Notes under the pieces: model-generated
What the model saw: the letters and a program-made list of their open reading frames with translations, nothing else
Databases searched by the model: none
What the model was told of the DNA's origin: nothing
Source: Verrucomicrobiales bacterium
GTDB lineage: Bacteria > Verrucomicrobiota > Verrucomicrobiia > Verrucomicrobiales > DEV007
DNA length: 55,774 nucleotides
NCBI GenBank assembly: GCA_016795505.1
Contig: JAEUHH010000043.1
Location: 1-55,774 of the forward strand
Direction: 5' to 3'
In this document: piece after piece, positions 15,359 through 26,138 of the stretch
Layout of the letters: each line of letters begins with the position of its first letter
Numbering within the stretch: position 1 is the stretch's first letter
Translations under genes and position numbers: made by a program

Positions 15359-16737
15359 GGTCCGATGTCCGCCAGCACGAGTTCGATCCCCACCGTGGCA
15401 TGCCCTGGCTGCCGTGGTGGTACCGGCCCTCGCGCATGTTCCTCGGCGCCTCCCTGCCCGCGCTGCTGATTTTCTCCTTCTCCGACAGCACCCTCACGCT
15501 GTCCCGGGCACCCCTGTTTTACGGACCCCGCGATCTCGTCGTCGGCCTCATCGCTCTCGTCATGCTCATCGCCGGGGCCTTCCTCGGCGAGTCCAGGTTG
15601 CTCGCCAGCGTGTGGGGAGCCATCACCGGTCGGGGTCGCGGTCCCCGCCACCGCTCCGCCGCCACCACCGGACCGGCTCCCCGTCTCGCCGAGGCCCTCC
15701 TCTCCGAGCAGGTGGACCGCTGGCTCCTCGTCGTTTTCCTCGTCGCCCATGTCATTTTCTTCCGCAACTTCATCACCAGTCCCGGCCTCATCGCTGGCGT
15801 GCTGGGCGGGAATGTCGAGCTGAAACACACCTTCAAGACCATTCCCGGCGTCACCACCTGGACCCAGGTCTCCCTCGTGCTCGGCGCCCTGCGCGGACTC
15901 CGCTGGTCCGGCATCCTGCCCGGGCGCATCAAGCTCATCTCCCTCTTTCACCTTGCCTTTTTTGGCACCCTGTTTGTCCGCGCCATCCTCTGGTCCGAGC
16001 GACTCGCCATGATCGAGGGCGCCGTGCCCTTCTTTGTCTGTGCCCTGCCCCGCGTCTGCGCCCAGGCCGGTCCCTTCTGGCGCCTGTTCCTGCGCCTGTT
16101 CCCTTTCATCGTCCCCATCATGCTGCTGGTCGTGTTCACCGCCTTCGAGAGCCTGCGCTCGTGGGGCTACTACTCCAGCCAGTATTCCAGCGTCTTCGAG
16201 TTCGGCTGGCGACGCCTCTACACCTACTACTTCGAGGCCATGAATACCGGAGCCGCCGCCCTCGGTGCCGGCGGCTTCTACGACGGCCCCACCGGCTTTC
16301 TCACCCACGATGGCTATGAGTCGATCTATCAGGGACTCTACCAGGGCACTCTCGATCTCGAATACAACAACGTCTCCGGCCTCTGGTACGTCGCCCTGCG
16401 CATGGGGAATCTCCTCTTCGGACCCGTCTTTTTCCTCGTCGGCGTGTATTTCGGGCTCACCTGGCGCGGGTTCGTCGCTGGCCGCCTGACCGGCCTCCTC
16501 TACCCCATCACCTTCCTCGGCCTCATGGAGGTCATCCGCATCCCCTACTGGGCCGGCCTGCCCCGCGTACTGCCCACCACCGTGGTCATCATCGGCATCC
16601 TCATCTGGGGCGCCAGCCTGCCCTACCGGATGAGAAAGCGGCGCCTCGCGCCCGATCCCATCGGCGGAGCCGGTGCCGTCGCTCTGCCTCCCGCCGCCCT
16701 TGCCACCGGCTCCCACCAGTATTTGCGTCCCCGATGA
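15355..16737 (+). CDS. Wzy-like oligosaccharide repeat-unit polymerase
   Basis: The product is 460 residues with about 10-12 predicted membrane spans and no recognisable soluble catalytic domain. A large loop with several Tyr (YYSSQYSSVFEF to YTYYFEAMNTG, about residues 260-300) suits a Wzy periplasmic loop. Wzy proteins are poorly conserved, so the call rests on topology and on position: ATGA-coupled to the flippase before it and to a glycosyltransferase after it (16734). It would join repeat units in the periplasm under control of the Wzz-type protein at 11953-13962. Confidence 0.78.
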   Translation: MRSDVRQHEFDPHRGMPWLPWWYRPSRMFLGASLPALLIFSFSDSTLTLSRAPLFYGPRDLVVGLIALVMLIAGAFLGESRLLASVWGAITGRGRGPRHRSAATTGPAPRLAEALLSEQVDRWLLVVFLVAHVIFFRNFITSPGLIAGVLGGNVELKHTFKTIPGVTTWTQVSLVLGALRGLRWSGILPGRIKLISLFHLAFFGTLFVRAILWSERLAMIEGAVPFFVCALPRVCAQAGPFWRLFLRLFPFIVPIMLLVVFTAFESLRSWGYYSSQYSSVFEFGWRRLYTYYFEAMNTGAAALGAGGFYDGPTGFLTHDGYESIYQGLYQGTLDLEYNNVSGLWYVALRMGNLLFGPVFFLVGVYFGLTWRGFVAGRLTGLLYPITFLGLMEVIRIPYWAGLPRVLPTTVVIIGILIWGASLPYRMRKRRLAPDPIGGAGAVALPPAALATGSHQYLRPR

Positions 16738-17825
16738 GCCTTCCCGCCGCCAGCAACATCCATCTCAACGCCCGGTTCAAATCCCGGCCCGTCACCGGCG
16801 TCGAGCGTTTTGCCTGGGAAGTCGGCGCCCGCCTCGCCACCCACCATCTCCCCGACCTCGGCGAGATCGCACCCGAGCAGCCCGTGCAGGGACTAAAAGG
16901 CCACGCCTGGGAGCAGTTCCAGCTTCCCCGCCAACTGCCGCGCGGTGCCGCCCTCTTCTCACCCTGCAACACCGGCCCCATCGCCGTCACCCGGCAGCTC
17001 GTCGTCATTCATGACGCCGCCGTGTGGGACTGCCCCGACGGCTTCAGCACCACCTTCCGCCACCTCTATCGCCAGCTCCTGCCCCGGCTCGCCCGCCGCA
17101 GCCGGGCCATCGCCACCGTGTCCGAGTTCAGTCGCCAACGACTCGCCCACTGGCTGCAGCTCCCCGCCGAGCGCATCGCCGTATTGGGCAATGCCGTCGG
17201 CCCCGAGTTCACCCCCGGCGATCCCGCCCCTCCGACCGATGCCAAAGCCGGCGGCCCCGTGCTGCTCTGCGTCGGCTCCCTCGATCCCCGGAAAAACCTG
17301 AACCGCCTCCTCCGCGCCTGGCTCGACCTCCACGCCGCCGGCCGTCTGCCCGATGGCGCCCGCCTCCATCTCGTCGGCGGAGCGAATCCCCGCAGCTTTG
17401 CCGCCCTCGACCGCGTCGAGGACCACGACTCCATCCGCTGGCTCGGCCGGCTCAGCGATCGCGACCTCATCGACCAATACCGCCGCGCGGATGCCTTCAT
17501 CTTCCCCAGCCTTTACGAAGGCTTCGGCCTGCCCCCGCTCGAGGCCATGGCCTGCGGCTGCCCGGTGCTGCTGAGCCATCGCGCCAGCCTGCCCGAAGTC
17601 GGCGGCCCCGCCCACGACCCCGCCGGACCGGCCAACGGCACCAGCGGAGCCGCCCTCTATTTCGATCCCGAGAGCGAAGCCGACATCGCCCGCGCCATCG
17701 AGCGGTTCCTGAGCCTAGGGCCCGACCAACGCGCCCCTCTACGCACCGCCGCCCTGGCCCGCGCCGCCACCTTCCGCTGGGAAACCGTCGCCGCCCGCAC
17801 CGCGGAGGTGCTGGAGCGGATCTGA
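16734..17825 (+). CDS. Glycosyltransferase family 4
   Basis: This 363-residue GT-B enzyme has RFKSRPVTGVERFAWEV at the N-terminus, VGSLDPRKNLNRLLRAW at the start of the C-terminal domain, and SLYEGFGLPPLEAMACGCPV with the E-x7-E pair that binds the donor phosphates. It is closest in style to mannosyl/rhamnosyl transferases of capsule loci, but the sugar cannot be read from sequence. Its ATG overlaps the polymerase stop. It is the last gene of the rightward polysaccharide unit; 81 bp separate it from the TIM-barrel gene. Confidence 0.93.
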   Translation: MSLPAASNIHLNARFKSRPVTGVERFAWEVGARLATHHLPDLGEIAPEQPVQGLKGHAWEQFQLPRQLPRGAALFSPCNTGPIAVTRQLVVIHDAAVWDCPDGFSTTFRHLYRQLLPRLARRSRAIATVSEFSRQRLAHWLQLPAERIAVLGNAVGPEFTPGDPAPPTDAKAGGPVLLCVGSLDPRKNLNRLLRAWLDLHAAGRLPDGARLHLVGGANPRSFAALDRVEDHDSIRWLGRLSDRDLIDQYRRADAFIFPSLYEGFGLPPLEAMACGCPVLLSHRASLPEVGGPAHDPAGPANGTSGAALYFDPESEADIARAIERFLSLGPDQRAPLRTAALARAATFRWETVAARTAEVLERI

Positions 17826-17906
17826 GTCCACCACGCCGGATTTTCATCGCGGGACAGGCCCGTCTCCGTTTAAAGTGGCGGCACATTCCCGTCCCGCCCT
17901 GACCCC

Positions 17907-18845
17907 ATGATGCCCGCCGACCCGTCCCTCCCGCCCATTTCCCGTCGCCAGACCATCCGCGGCCTCGCCGCCGCTGCCAGCCTGCCGGCCCTCTCCGCCG
18001 GGAAAGCCCTCGCCGACGAGGGACACCACATCGCCACCAACACCTACCCGTGGTCGACCTTCGCCAAACGCGCCGGCGAGGCCTTCGAGATCCATTCCGA
18101 CGTCCTCCTCGCCCGCATCGCCTCCACCGGCATCACCGGTTACGAACCCGCCATCAATAACCCGGCCGAGTTCACCGGTCTCCGCGAGCGCCTCGACCGC
18201 CATGGCCTGGAGATGCGCTCCCTTTATGTGAACAGCCTGCTGCACGAGCCCGAAGCTGCTGAGAAAAGCCTGACCGACGTGATGGCTATCGCCACCGCCG
18301 CCAAAGCCCTCGGCACCCGGATCATTGTCACCAATCCCTCCCCCATCCGCTGGGGCGGACCGGAAAACAAAACCGACGCCCAGCTCCGCACCCAGGCCGC
18401 CGCGCTCGACCGGCTCGGTGCCGCCCTGCGCCAAGCCGGGCTCACCCTCGCCTATCACAATCACGACATCGAGCTGCGCCATGGCGCCCGCGAGTTCCAC
18501 CACATGCTCACCGCGACCAATCCGGAGAACGTGAAGTTCTGCCTCGACGCCCACTGGGTCTATCGGGGCTGCGGCGACTCGCAGGTCGCCCTGTTCGACA
18601 CCCTCGCGCTCCATGGCAGCCGCATCGTCGAGCTGCACCTACGCCAGTCAGCCGGTGGCATCTGGACCGAGGCCTTCACCCTCGATGGCGACATCGACTA
18701 CGCCCGGCTCTTCGCCTGGCTCAAAGAACGCGACCTCCACCCGCACATCGTCCTCGAGCAGGCGGTCGAAACCGGCTCGCCCCAACAACTCGATGCCGTC
18801 GCCGCCCACCGGCTCAGCCGCGAGCACCTCGCCGCCGCCCTCTGA
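17907..18845 (+). CDS. Tat-exported sugar phosphate isomerase/epimerase-like TIM barrel
   Basis: The 312-residue protein starts with a Tat-type signal (SRRQTIRGLAAAASLPALSA). The mature part has the AP-endonuclease-2/xylose-isomerase-like TIM-barrel pattern, with IASTGITGYEP, AYHNHDIEL, FCLDAHWVYRG and HLRQ, which place the usual His, Asp and Glu metal ligands. Such proteins act on hexoses or inositols; the substrate is unknown. It sits 36 bp before a pectate lyase and near a Tat-exported oxidoreductase, a common grouping in Planctomycetes and Verrucomicrobia for periplasmic sugar conversion. Confidence 0.88.
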   Translation: MMPADPSLPPISRRQTIRGLAAAASLPALSAGKALADEGHHIATNTYPWSTFAKRAGEAFEIHSDVLLARIASTGITGYEPAINNPAEFTGLRERLDRHGLEMRSLYVNSLLHEPEAAEKSLTDVMAIATAAKALGTRIIVTNPSPIRWGGPENKTDAQLRTQAAALDRLGAALRQAGLTLAYHNHDIELRHGAREFHHMLTATNPENVKFCLDAHWVYRGCGDSQVALFDTLALHGSRIVELHLRQSAGGIWTEAFTLDGDIDYARLFAWLKERDLHPHIVLEQAVETGSPQQLDAVAAHRLSREHLAAAL

Positions 18846-18881
18846 TCTCCCGCCCCAATCCCTAACAATCCGGCCACCGCG

Positions 18882-20471
18882 ATGCACCCGTCCCGCCTGC
18901 CCGCCATCCTACCCGGCCTCCTCGCCGCCGTAGCCCTGCCCCTCCTCGCCCAGGAGCCTGCCGCGCCGCCGCCGAAGCCCCGGATCTCCGTCGATCTCTC
19001 CGCCGATTTTCTGGCCCTCCACGTGAAAATTCAGGCCCCCGAGGGCACCACTAAGGTCCAGTATCGATTCGGCGCCGAGACTGCCGTGCCGACCGACTCG
19101 CAATGGACCGATGCCCCGCCGCTCACAGCGGAAGACCGTCGCGTCAGCCTCGATCTGCCGCTGCCCCGGTCGCGTTGGACCGAGTTCCAGGCCCGCGCCT
19201 TGAAGGACACCGAAGTCCTCGCCACCTCCACCAAGCGGCACACGCCCCGCGCCCTCACCCTCGTCACACCCGAGCGCCTCGCCGCCCTGCCCGAGTCAGA
19301 CCGACCCGCGTGGACGGCTTATGTGGAAAAGTCCGCCCGCCTCGCCGATGCCGAGTTCGACCACCTCGCCGCCGAGTGCCGCGCCGCAGCGATGCCCCGG
19401 TCCCGTCCCGCCCCCAGTGGCGGCGAATTCGAGATCGACGACGACACCCCGGACTCCTGGTACCGCAGCGACACCGCCGCCCGCCTCGCCGCGGCCGTGA
19501 TCAGCTTTCAGACACCCTCCGGCGGCTGGTCGAAGTCCCTTTCCTTCGAAGAGGGCAGCCGCCAGCCGGGCACGCACTGGACCTCGCACCCCGACGATCC
19601 GTGGCACTACTCCGGCACCCTCGACAATCGCGCCACCACCGAGCAGATCCGTTACCTCGCCATCTTTCACAGCATCACCGGCGACTCCGACGCCCGCGCC
19701 GCCGCTCTCCGCGGCCTCGAGTGGCTGCTGTCCGCCCAGTATCCCAACGGCGGCTGGCCGCAGAACTACCCGCTCGAGTCCGGCTATCACGAGGCCATCA
19801 CTCTGAACGACAATGCCATGCTCCACGCCATGCAACTCGCCCTCGATGCCTCGCGCGGGGAGGCGCCCTTCACCTTCGTCGATGCCCCGCTGCGCCAGCG
19901 GCTGGCCGGTGCCTTTGATCGCGCCCTCGACTGCCTCTCCGCCGCCCAGGTGAGCTTCGGCGGGAAGCCGTCCATCTGGTGCGCCCAGCACGATCCCCTG
20001 ACCCTCCAGCCCGCCGCCGCCCGGCTCAAGGAGCCCCCGTCCCTGAGCGGCGGCGAGTCCGCCGAGATGCTCAAGTTCCTCATGCGCGAAGGCCCGCTCA
20101 CCGACCGTATCGTCGCCCTCGTCGAGCCCGCCGTGGCCTGGCTCGACGCCCACCGCGTCACTGGATTGAAGAAAACCAAGAACGAAGCCGGCAAGACCGA
20201 CTACATCGCCGATCCAGCGTCCGACGAAGTGTACTGGGCCCGCTTCTACGATCCCGTCACCGCCCGTCCGCTGTTCGCCGGTTCTCAGGACGGCATCGTC
20301 TATGCGACCTTCACCGAGATGGCGGCAAAGAACAAAGTCAGCTACGACTATTTCGTCACCCGCCCCGGCGAGGTCATCGGCAAGGAGATGGACCGCTGGC
20401 GCAAACGGATGGACAAGGAGGGCTTCACCCCCGCTCAGCCCAGCCCCGGCACCGACCAGCCCTCGCGGTAG
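18882..20471 (+). CDS. Secreted pectate lyase, PL10 family
   Basis: This 529-residue protein has a Sec signal peptide (to about residue 24), a beta-rich N-terminal domain of about 100 residues and a PL10 catalytic domain. Visible family features are SFQTPSGGWSKSL, GTLDNRATTEQIRYLA, the QYPNGGWPQNYPL stretch, TLNDNAM, WCAQHDPLTLQPAAAR and SGGESAEMLKFLM. It would cut polygalacturonate by beta-elimination using Ca2+. The last 37 bp overlap the 3' end of the convergent gene 20435-21775, which probably leaves no room for a conventional terminator between them. Confidence 0.93.
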   Translation: MHPSRLPAILPGLLAAVALPLLAQEPAAPPPKPRISVDLSADFLALHVKIQAPEGTTKVQYRFGAETAVPTDSQWTDAPPLTAEDRRVSLDLPLPRSRWTEFQARALKDTEVLATSTKRHTPRALTLVTPERLAALPESDRPAWTAYVEKSARLADAEFDHLAAECRAAAMPRSRPAPSGGEFEIDDDTPDSWYRSDTAARLAAAVISFQTPSGGWSKSLSFEEGSRQPGTHWTSHPDDPWHYSGTLDNRATTEQIRYLAIFHSITGDSDARAAALRGLEWLLSAQYPNGGWPQNYPLESGYHEAITLNDNAMLHAMQLALDASRGEAPFTFVDAPLRQRLAGAFDRALDCLSAAQVSFGGKPSIWCAQHDPLTLQPAAARLKEPPSLSGGESAEMLKFLMREGPLTDRIVALVEPAVAWLDAHRVTGLKKTKNEAGKTDYIADPASDEVYWARFYDPVTARPLFAGSQDGIVYATFTEMAAKNKVSYDYFVTRPGEVIGKEMDRWRKRMDKEGFTPAQPSPGTDQPSR

Positions 20472-21775
20472 GCGCGCCGCACCAGCGCCGTCGCCCCGGC
20501 GTGACCGGTGAAAGCCAGCGCCTCCCGGTCCCACGTCAGCCACTCGCCCGCGAAGCGGTCGGCCATCGCCCCGACCAGCACCGTCTCCGTGAGCGGCCCG
20601 CCGTGGCTGAAATCACCGATCGACTTCCGCCCCTCGCGGATGGCATCCACCCAGTCGTGATAGTGATTCTGCGGCGCCGGCTTTTCCGGATACTTCGCCG
20701 CCGGGAAATCCGACTCCGGCAGCACCACCGGACTGCCGCCGCGGTAATTCTTGAAGATCGTGCCCCGCTCGCCGATCCAGCACGTGCCCGACTCGGGCAG
20801 CGCGGTCACCTCCCTGGGTAGCGGGATGCGCGCCGGGTCCGGCCTCAGGTCGCCGTCGTACCACGTCAGCTTCACCGTGTCACCGGCCGTGCGCTCGGTG
20901 CCGGGAAAGATCATCTCCACCTCGCGGCGCTGCCCCCACAGCGGGCCACTGCTGCCCGGCGTCGTCTGCCGCACCCGGATCGGAGCCGTCAGATCCAGCG
21001 CGTCGAAGGTAGTGTCGAAATGATGGCACCCCATGTCGCCCATTTCCCCCACCCCGAAGTCGAACCACGCCCGCCAGGCCTTCGGGTGGTAGGCTCCATC
21101 CAGATAAGGCCGCGCCTCGCGCACCCCGAGCCAGAGATCCCAGTCGAGCCCCGCGGGCACCGGATCGCCGGCGGCTTTCAGCGTCGTGTTTTTCGGCCAC
21201 CAATTCAGCGGCTTGTTCTCCCACAGGATCACCTCCCGGACCTTGCCGATCGCCCCGCTGCGGATCAACTCGACGGTCAGCCGGCTCTCCACGCTGGAGC
21301 GCCCCTGGTTGCCGAGTTGGGTCACCACGCCCGCCCGGGCCGCCTCCGCGGTGATCACCCGGCACTCATGCAGCGTCGGCGCCATCGGCTTTTGCAGATA
21401 GACGTGCTTGCCTGCCCGGATCGCCATCACCGCCGGAGCCGCGTGCCCATGGTCCGGCGTGCCGATGGTGACGGCGTCAAAGGCATCCGCATGTTTGGCC
21501 AGCAGTTCCCGCCAGTCCCGCTCGGCCACCGCGCCGGCGAAGCTTTTCGCCGCCAGATCCAGCGTGCGCGGCTCCACATCGCACACCGCCACGATCTTCA
21601 CTCCCGGGTGGCTCGCCACGCTCTTCATCGTGTTGCCCCCCATGCCGCCCACCCCGATCGAAGCCACCTGGAGCAGCGAATTCGGCGAAGCCGTGCTGAG
21701 GATGGCGGGAAAGCCGATCGCCCCCGTCGAAGCGGCGGCGGCGGCACTGCGCTGGAGAAAATGGCGGCGTTTCAT
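20435..21775 (-). CDS. Tat-exported Gfo/Idh/MocA oxidoreductase
   Basis: The 446-residue protein begins MKRRHFLQRSAAAAAS, a twin-arginine signal. A Rossmann domain follows, with GVGGMGGNTMKS and AVCDVE, then DAFDAVTIGTPDHGHAAPA and KHVYLQKPMAPTLHE, where the Lys-Pro is the conserved catalytic-region motif. The C-terminal domain is the GFO_IDH_MocA_C type, with GEMGDMGCHHFD. Exported members occur widely in Planctomycetes and Verrucomicrobia; substrates are mostly unknown sugars. It converges on the pectate lyase gene with a 37-bp overlap. Confidence 0.92.
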   Translation of the reverse strand: MKRRHFLQRSAAAAASTGAIGFPAILSTASPNSLLQVASIGVGGMGGNTMKSVASHPGVKIVAVCDVEPRTLDLAAKSFAGAVAERDWRELLAKHADAFDAVTIGTPDHGHAAPAVMAIRAGKHVYLQKPMAPTLHECRVITAEAARAGVVTQLGNQGRSSVESRLTVELIRSGAIGKVREVILWENKPLNWWPKNTTLKAAGDPVPAGLDWDLWLGVREARPYLDGAYHPKAWRAWFDFGVGEMGDMGCHHFDTTFDALDLTAPIRVRQTTPGSSGPLWGQRREVEMIFPGTERTAGDTVKLTWYDGDLRPDPARIPLPREVTALPESGTCWIGERGTIFKNYRGGSPVVLPESDFPAAKYPEKPAPQNHYHDWVDAIREGRKSIGDFSHGGPLTETVLVGAMADRFAGEWLTWDREALAFTGHAGATALVRRAYREGWSVPGLG

Positions 21776-21859
21776 GCGGCCCAGTTTACCGCCGCCTCCC
21801 CCTGCCGCGGAGAACGCATGTGCGCCCCTGACCGACGGATCAGCCGGCCTGGCTGACTT

Positions 21860-21930
21860 TTCCGATCAGACCCTGTCTCATCTCCGATCCAACAGGGTCT
21901 CATCGGAGCAGCAACCCTGTCTGATCGGAA
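21860..21930. repeat. 49-bp palindromic element, copy B, plus an extra right arm
   Basis: Arms TTCCGATCAGACCCTGT (21860-21876) and ACAGGGTCTCATCGGAG (21892-21908) have the same 15-nt spacing as the other copies. A further right arm ACCCTGTCTGATCGGAA lies at 21914-21930. It is intergenic, between the Gfo/Idh/MocA and HD genes, both of which point left. Confidence 0.88.
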
Positions 21931-21940
21931 GGCGGCGGCG

Positions 21941-23659
21941 TCAGGCGGCGCCGGCCGGCTTGCGATCGCCGGGAGAGTTCGGCTGGACAGCCGGGGCGGA
22001 CTTGATCGGCTGCGACTTGGTGCCGGAGACGCGTTCTTTCTCACGCGGGGCGGCCTCTTCGGACGCGGGACGGGACTCGATGCCGCCCTCCACGCGGGGA
22101 TAGGAGATGCGGTTATGCATCATGCTGCGCAGGGTGGCGTAAAAGCTGGCTTTGATGGCGGCGAGATCGCGCAGGGTCAGGGGCGCATCGTCGAGCTGGC
22201 CTTCGCGCAGGCGTCCACGCACGATCTCGTCGATCAATTGCTCGATCTTTTGCGGGGTCGGCTTTTGCAGGCAGCGGGAGGCGCTCTCCACGGCGTCGGC
22301 GAGGCTGATGATGGCACTTTCGCGCGTCTGGGGCGGCGGTCCGGGGTAGCGGAAACCCTCGCGGTCGACTTCGGGCGCATCCTCGGGCCGCTCCTGTCCT
22401 TCGCGGACGAGCGCCTCGAACTCGTCCTTCTTTTTCAGGGCGCGATTGTAAAAATACTGCACCAGCGAGGTGCCGTGGTGTTCGCGGATCACGGAGATGA
22501 TCTCGCGATTGAGGTTGTGTTTCAGCGCGAGGTCGACGCCATCCTTAACGTGGGCGATGACGATGAGGGCGCTCATCGTCGGAGTCAGGTCATCGTGGGG
22601 ATTCTCGCCGTCGCCGATGTTTTCGATGAAGTACTCGGGCTTGTTGAGCTTGCCGATGTCGTGGAAGTAGGCGCAGACGCGGCACTGGGTGGCATTGGCC
22701 CCGATGGCCTCGGCAGCGGCTTCGGCGAGATTGGCGACCACGAGGCTGTGATGGTAGGTGCCGGGCGCCTCGATGGTCATGCGCTTGAGCAGCGGGTGAT
22801 TGAGGTCGGCCAGCTCGATCCACGAGATGTCGGTGGTGATGCGGAAGGACGCCTCGACGACCGGCAGCAGGCCACCGACGAGGATGGCGGTCAGGGTGGG
22901 CACGATGATGGCGGCGAGGGCCTGCCGGCCCATCACATCCCACGGCTGCGGTGCGCCGGCCTCGGGCAGCACGGCAATGAGGGGCGGCCACTGGATAAAG
23001 CCAAGGATGAAGCCCACGGCCACGACGGTGAAACCGATGTAAACACCGGCTGACATGAGTTTTCCCCGTCTCCGGATGCGGTGGGTGAGGTAGGCGGCCA
23101 CCAGGCCGGCGGTCAGCGAAAAAAGCAGGAAGGAAAACGCCTGACGGCCATCGATGAGGAGGGAGCCGTAAAAGGCGGCAAAGAGGGCGGCCAGGCTGGC
23201 CAGGCGCCGCCCCTGCAACAAGCCGACCAGCATGGGCGCGAAGGCATAGGGCGCGACGAGAAAATGGAACCGGCTCTCCGGGGCAAAGGTGTCGGCCAGG
23301 TAGCCGCTGAATTGCATCAGCAGGAGCTGCCCCAGCAGGGCGACGGCCAGGAGGGTGACGCGGGAATTGCGGCGCAGCACCTCGGGCATCTGAATGCGCA
23401 GACCGATGGCCAGCAGGGCGGTCAGGGTCAGAGCCACCAGCGAGGTGGTGACGGGCCGGCCGGCGAAAATCGCGAGCGGGTGGCTCGCATAGATGGCGAG
23501 GAAGGCGACCACCGCGCTCAGCGCGGCCAGCACAGCCACACAGAGGGTGGGGCCCTCGCGCAGGTAGCGGGTGAGACCGCTGTCGCGAGGTTTACGCCGT
23601 TTTTTGCCGCTGGAGAAACCCTGTCGCTTCAGCCGCAACTGGGAAAAGAAATCAAACAT
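21941..23659 (-). CDS. Membrane HD-domain phosphohydrolase, PgpH-like, without extracellular HDED domain
   Basis: In this 572-residue protein, residues about 40-280 hold seven or eight membrane segments. Residues about 300-500 are an HDIG-type HD domain: APGTYHHSLVVANLAEAAAEAIG, CAYFHDIGKLNKPEYF, ALIVIAHVKDG and REHHGTSLVQYFY. In PgpH this domain degrades c-di-AMP. PgpH proteins usually carry a large extracellular 7TMR-HDED domain after the first span; here the first spans are close together and that domain is absent. The C-terminal tail is charged and Pro-rich. The gene lies 138 bp downstream of ftsH on the same strand, and the two may be cotranscribed. Confidence 0.9.
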   Translation of the reverse strand: MFDFFSQLRLKRQGFSSGKKRRKPRDSGLTRYLREGPTLCVAVLAALSAVVAFLAIYASHPLAIFAGRPVTTSLVALTLTALLAIGLRIQMPEVLRRNSRVTLLAVALLGQLLLMQFSGYLADTFAPESRFHFLVAPYAFAPMLVGLLQGRRLASLAALFAAFYGSLLIDGRQAFSFLLFSLTAGLVAAYLTHRIRRRGKLMSAGVYIGFTVVAVGFILGFIQWPPLIAVLPEAGAPQPWDVMGRQALAAIIVPTLTAILVGGLLPVVEASFRITTDISWIELADLNHPLLKRMTIEAPGTYHHSLVVANLAEAAAEAIGANATQCRVCAYFHDIGKLNKPEYFIENIGDGENPHDDLTPTMSALIVIAHVKDGVDLALKHNLNREIISVIREHHGTSLVQYFYNRALKKKDEFEALVREGQERPEDAPEVDREGFRYPGPPPQTRESAIISLADAVESASRCLQKPTPQKIEQLIDEIVRGRLREGQLDDAPLTLRDLAAIKASFYATLRSMMHNRISYPRVEGGIESRPASEEAAPREKERVSGTKSQPIKSAPAVQPNSPGDRKPAGAA

Positions 23660-23797
23660 GGAACGGAAGGCGCCGGTGGGTTTTCCGGGGCCTCAGGGGC
23701 CGATATTAGCGGATGGCCGGGTGCAGGGAAAGGCTCGAATTGCGTTTTGTTGTCCCGACACGGCCCAAGCTTGGACCGCGCGACAAAAGCTCCATCA

Positions 23798-25867
<2,070 letters not shown>

Positions 25868-26138
25868 GTTTCTGAGTGGAACCGCCGGAAAAGACGTCCT
25901 TGGAGGGGCAAAGCTAACACATCGGGACCCGGTTGCAATCGGCTCGGCTCCGACAGGGTGTGTGGAGGCGTCCCGGACACGGAACAGGGGGTCTGTCTCT
26001 CTATACGCCCGCCGGGGTCGGGGGCGATGCCTCGGTGACGGGCGGAAGGGTCGGCCTTTTCGTCCAGCGGCGCATCCGGCGCATAGGCGGGATATACGGC
26101 GGCGGACACCCGGGGCAGAATAGCCGCCATTCATCACC

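Noticed and set aside
15229-16716. Antisense frame of 495 codons opposite the polymerase gene
   Set aside because: It is very rich in Gly, Glu and Asp and is the complement of hydrophobic membrane codons; no domain is seen.
25868-26138. Copy of the palindromic element near an ACAGGGT at about 25953
   Set aside because: Only the 7-mer core is present; flanking arms and the inverted partner are missing.
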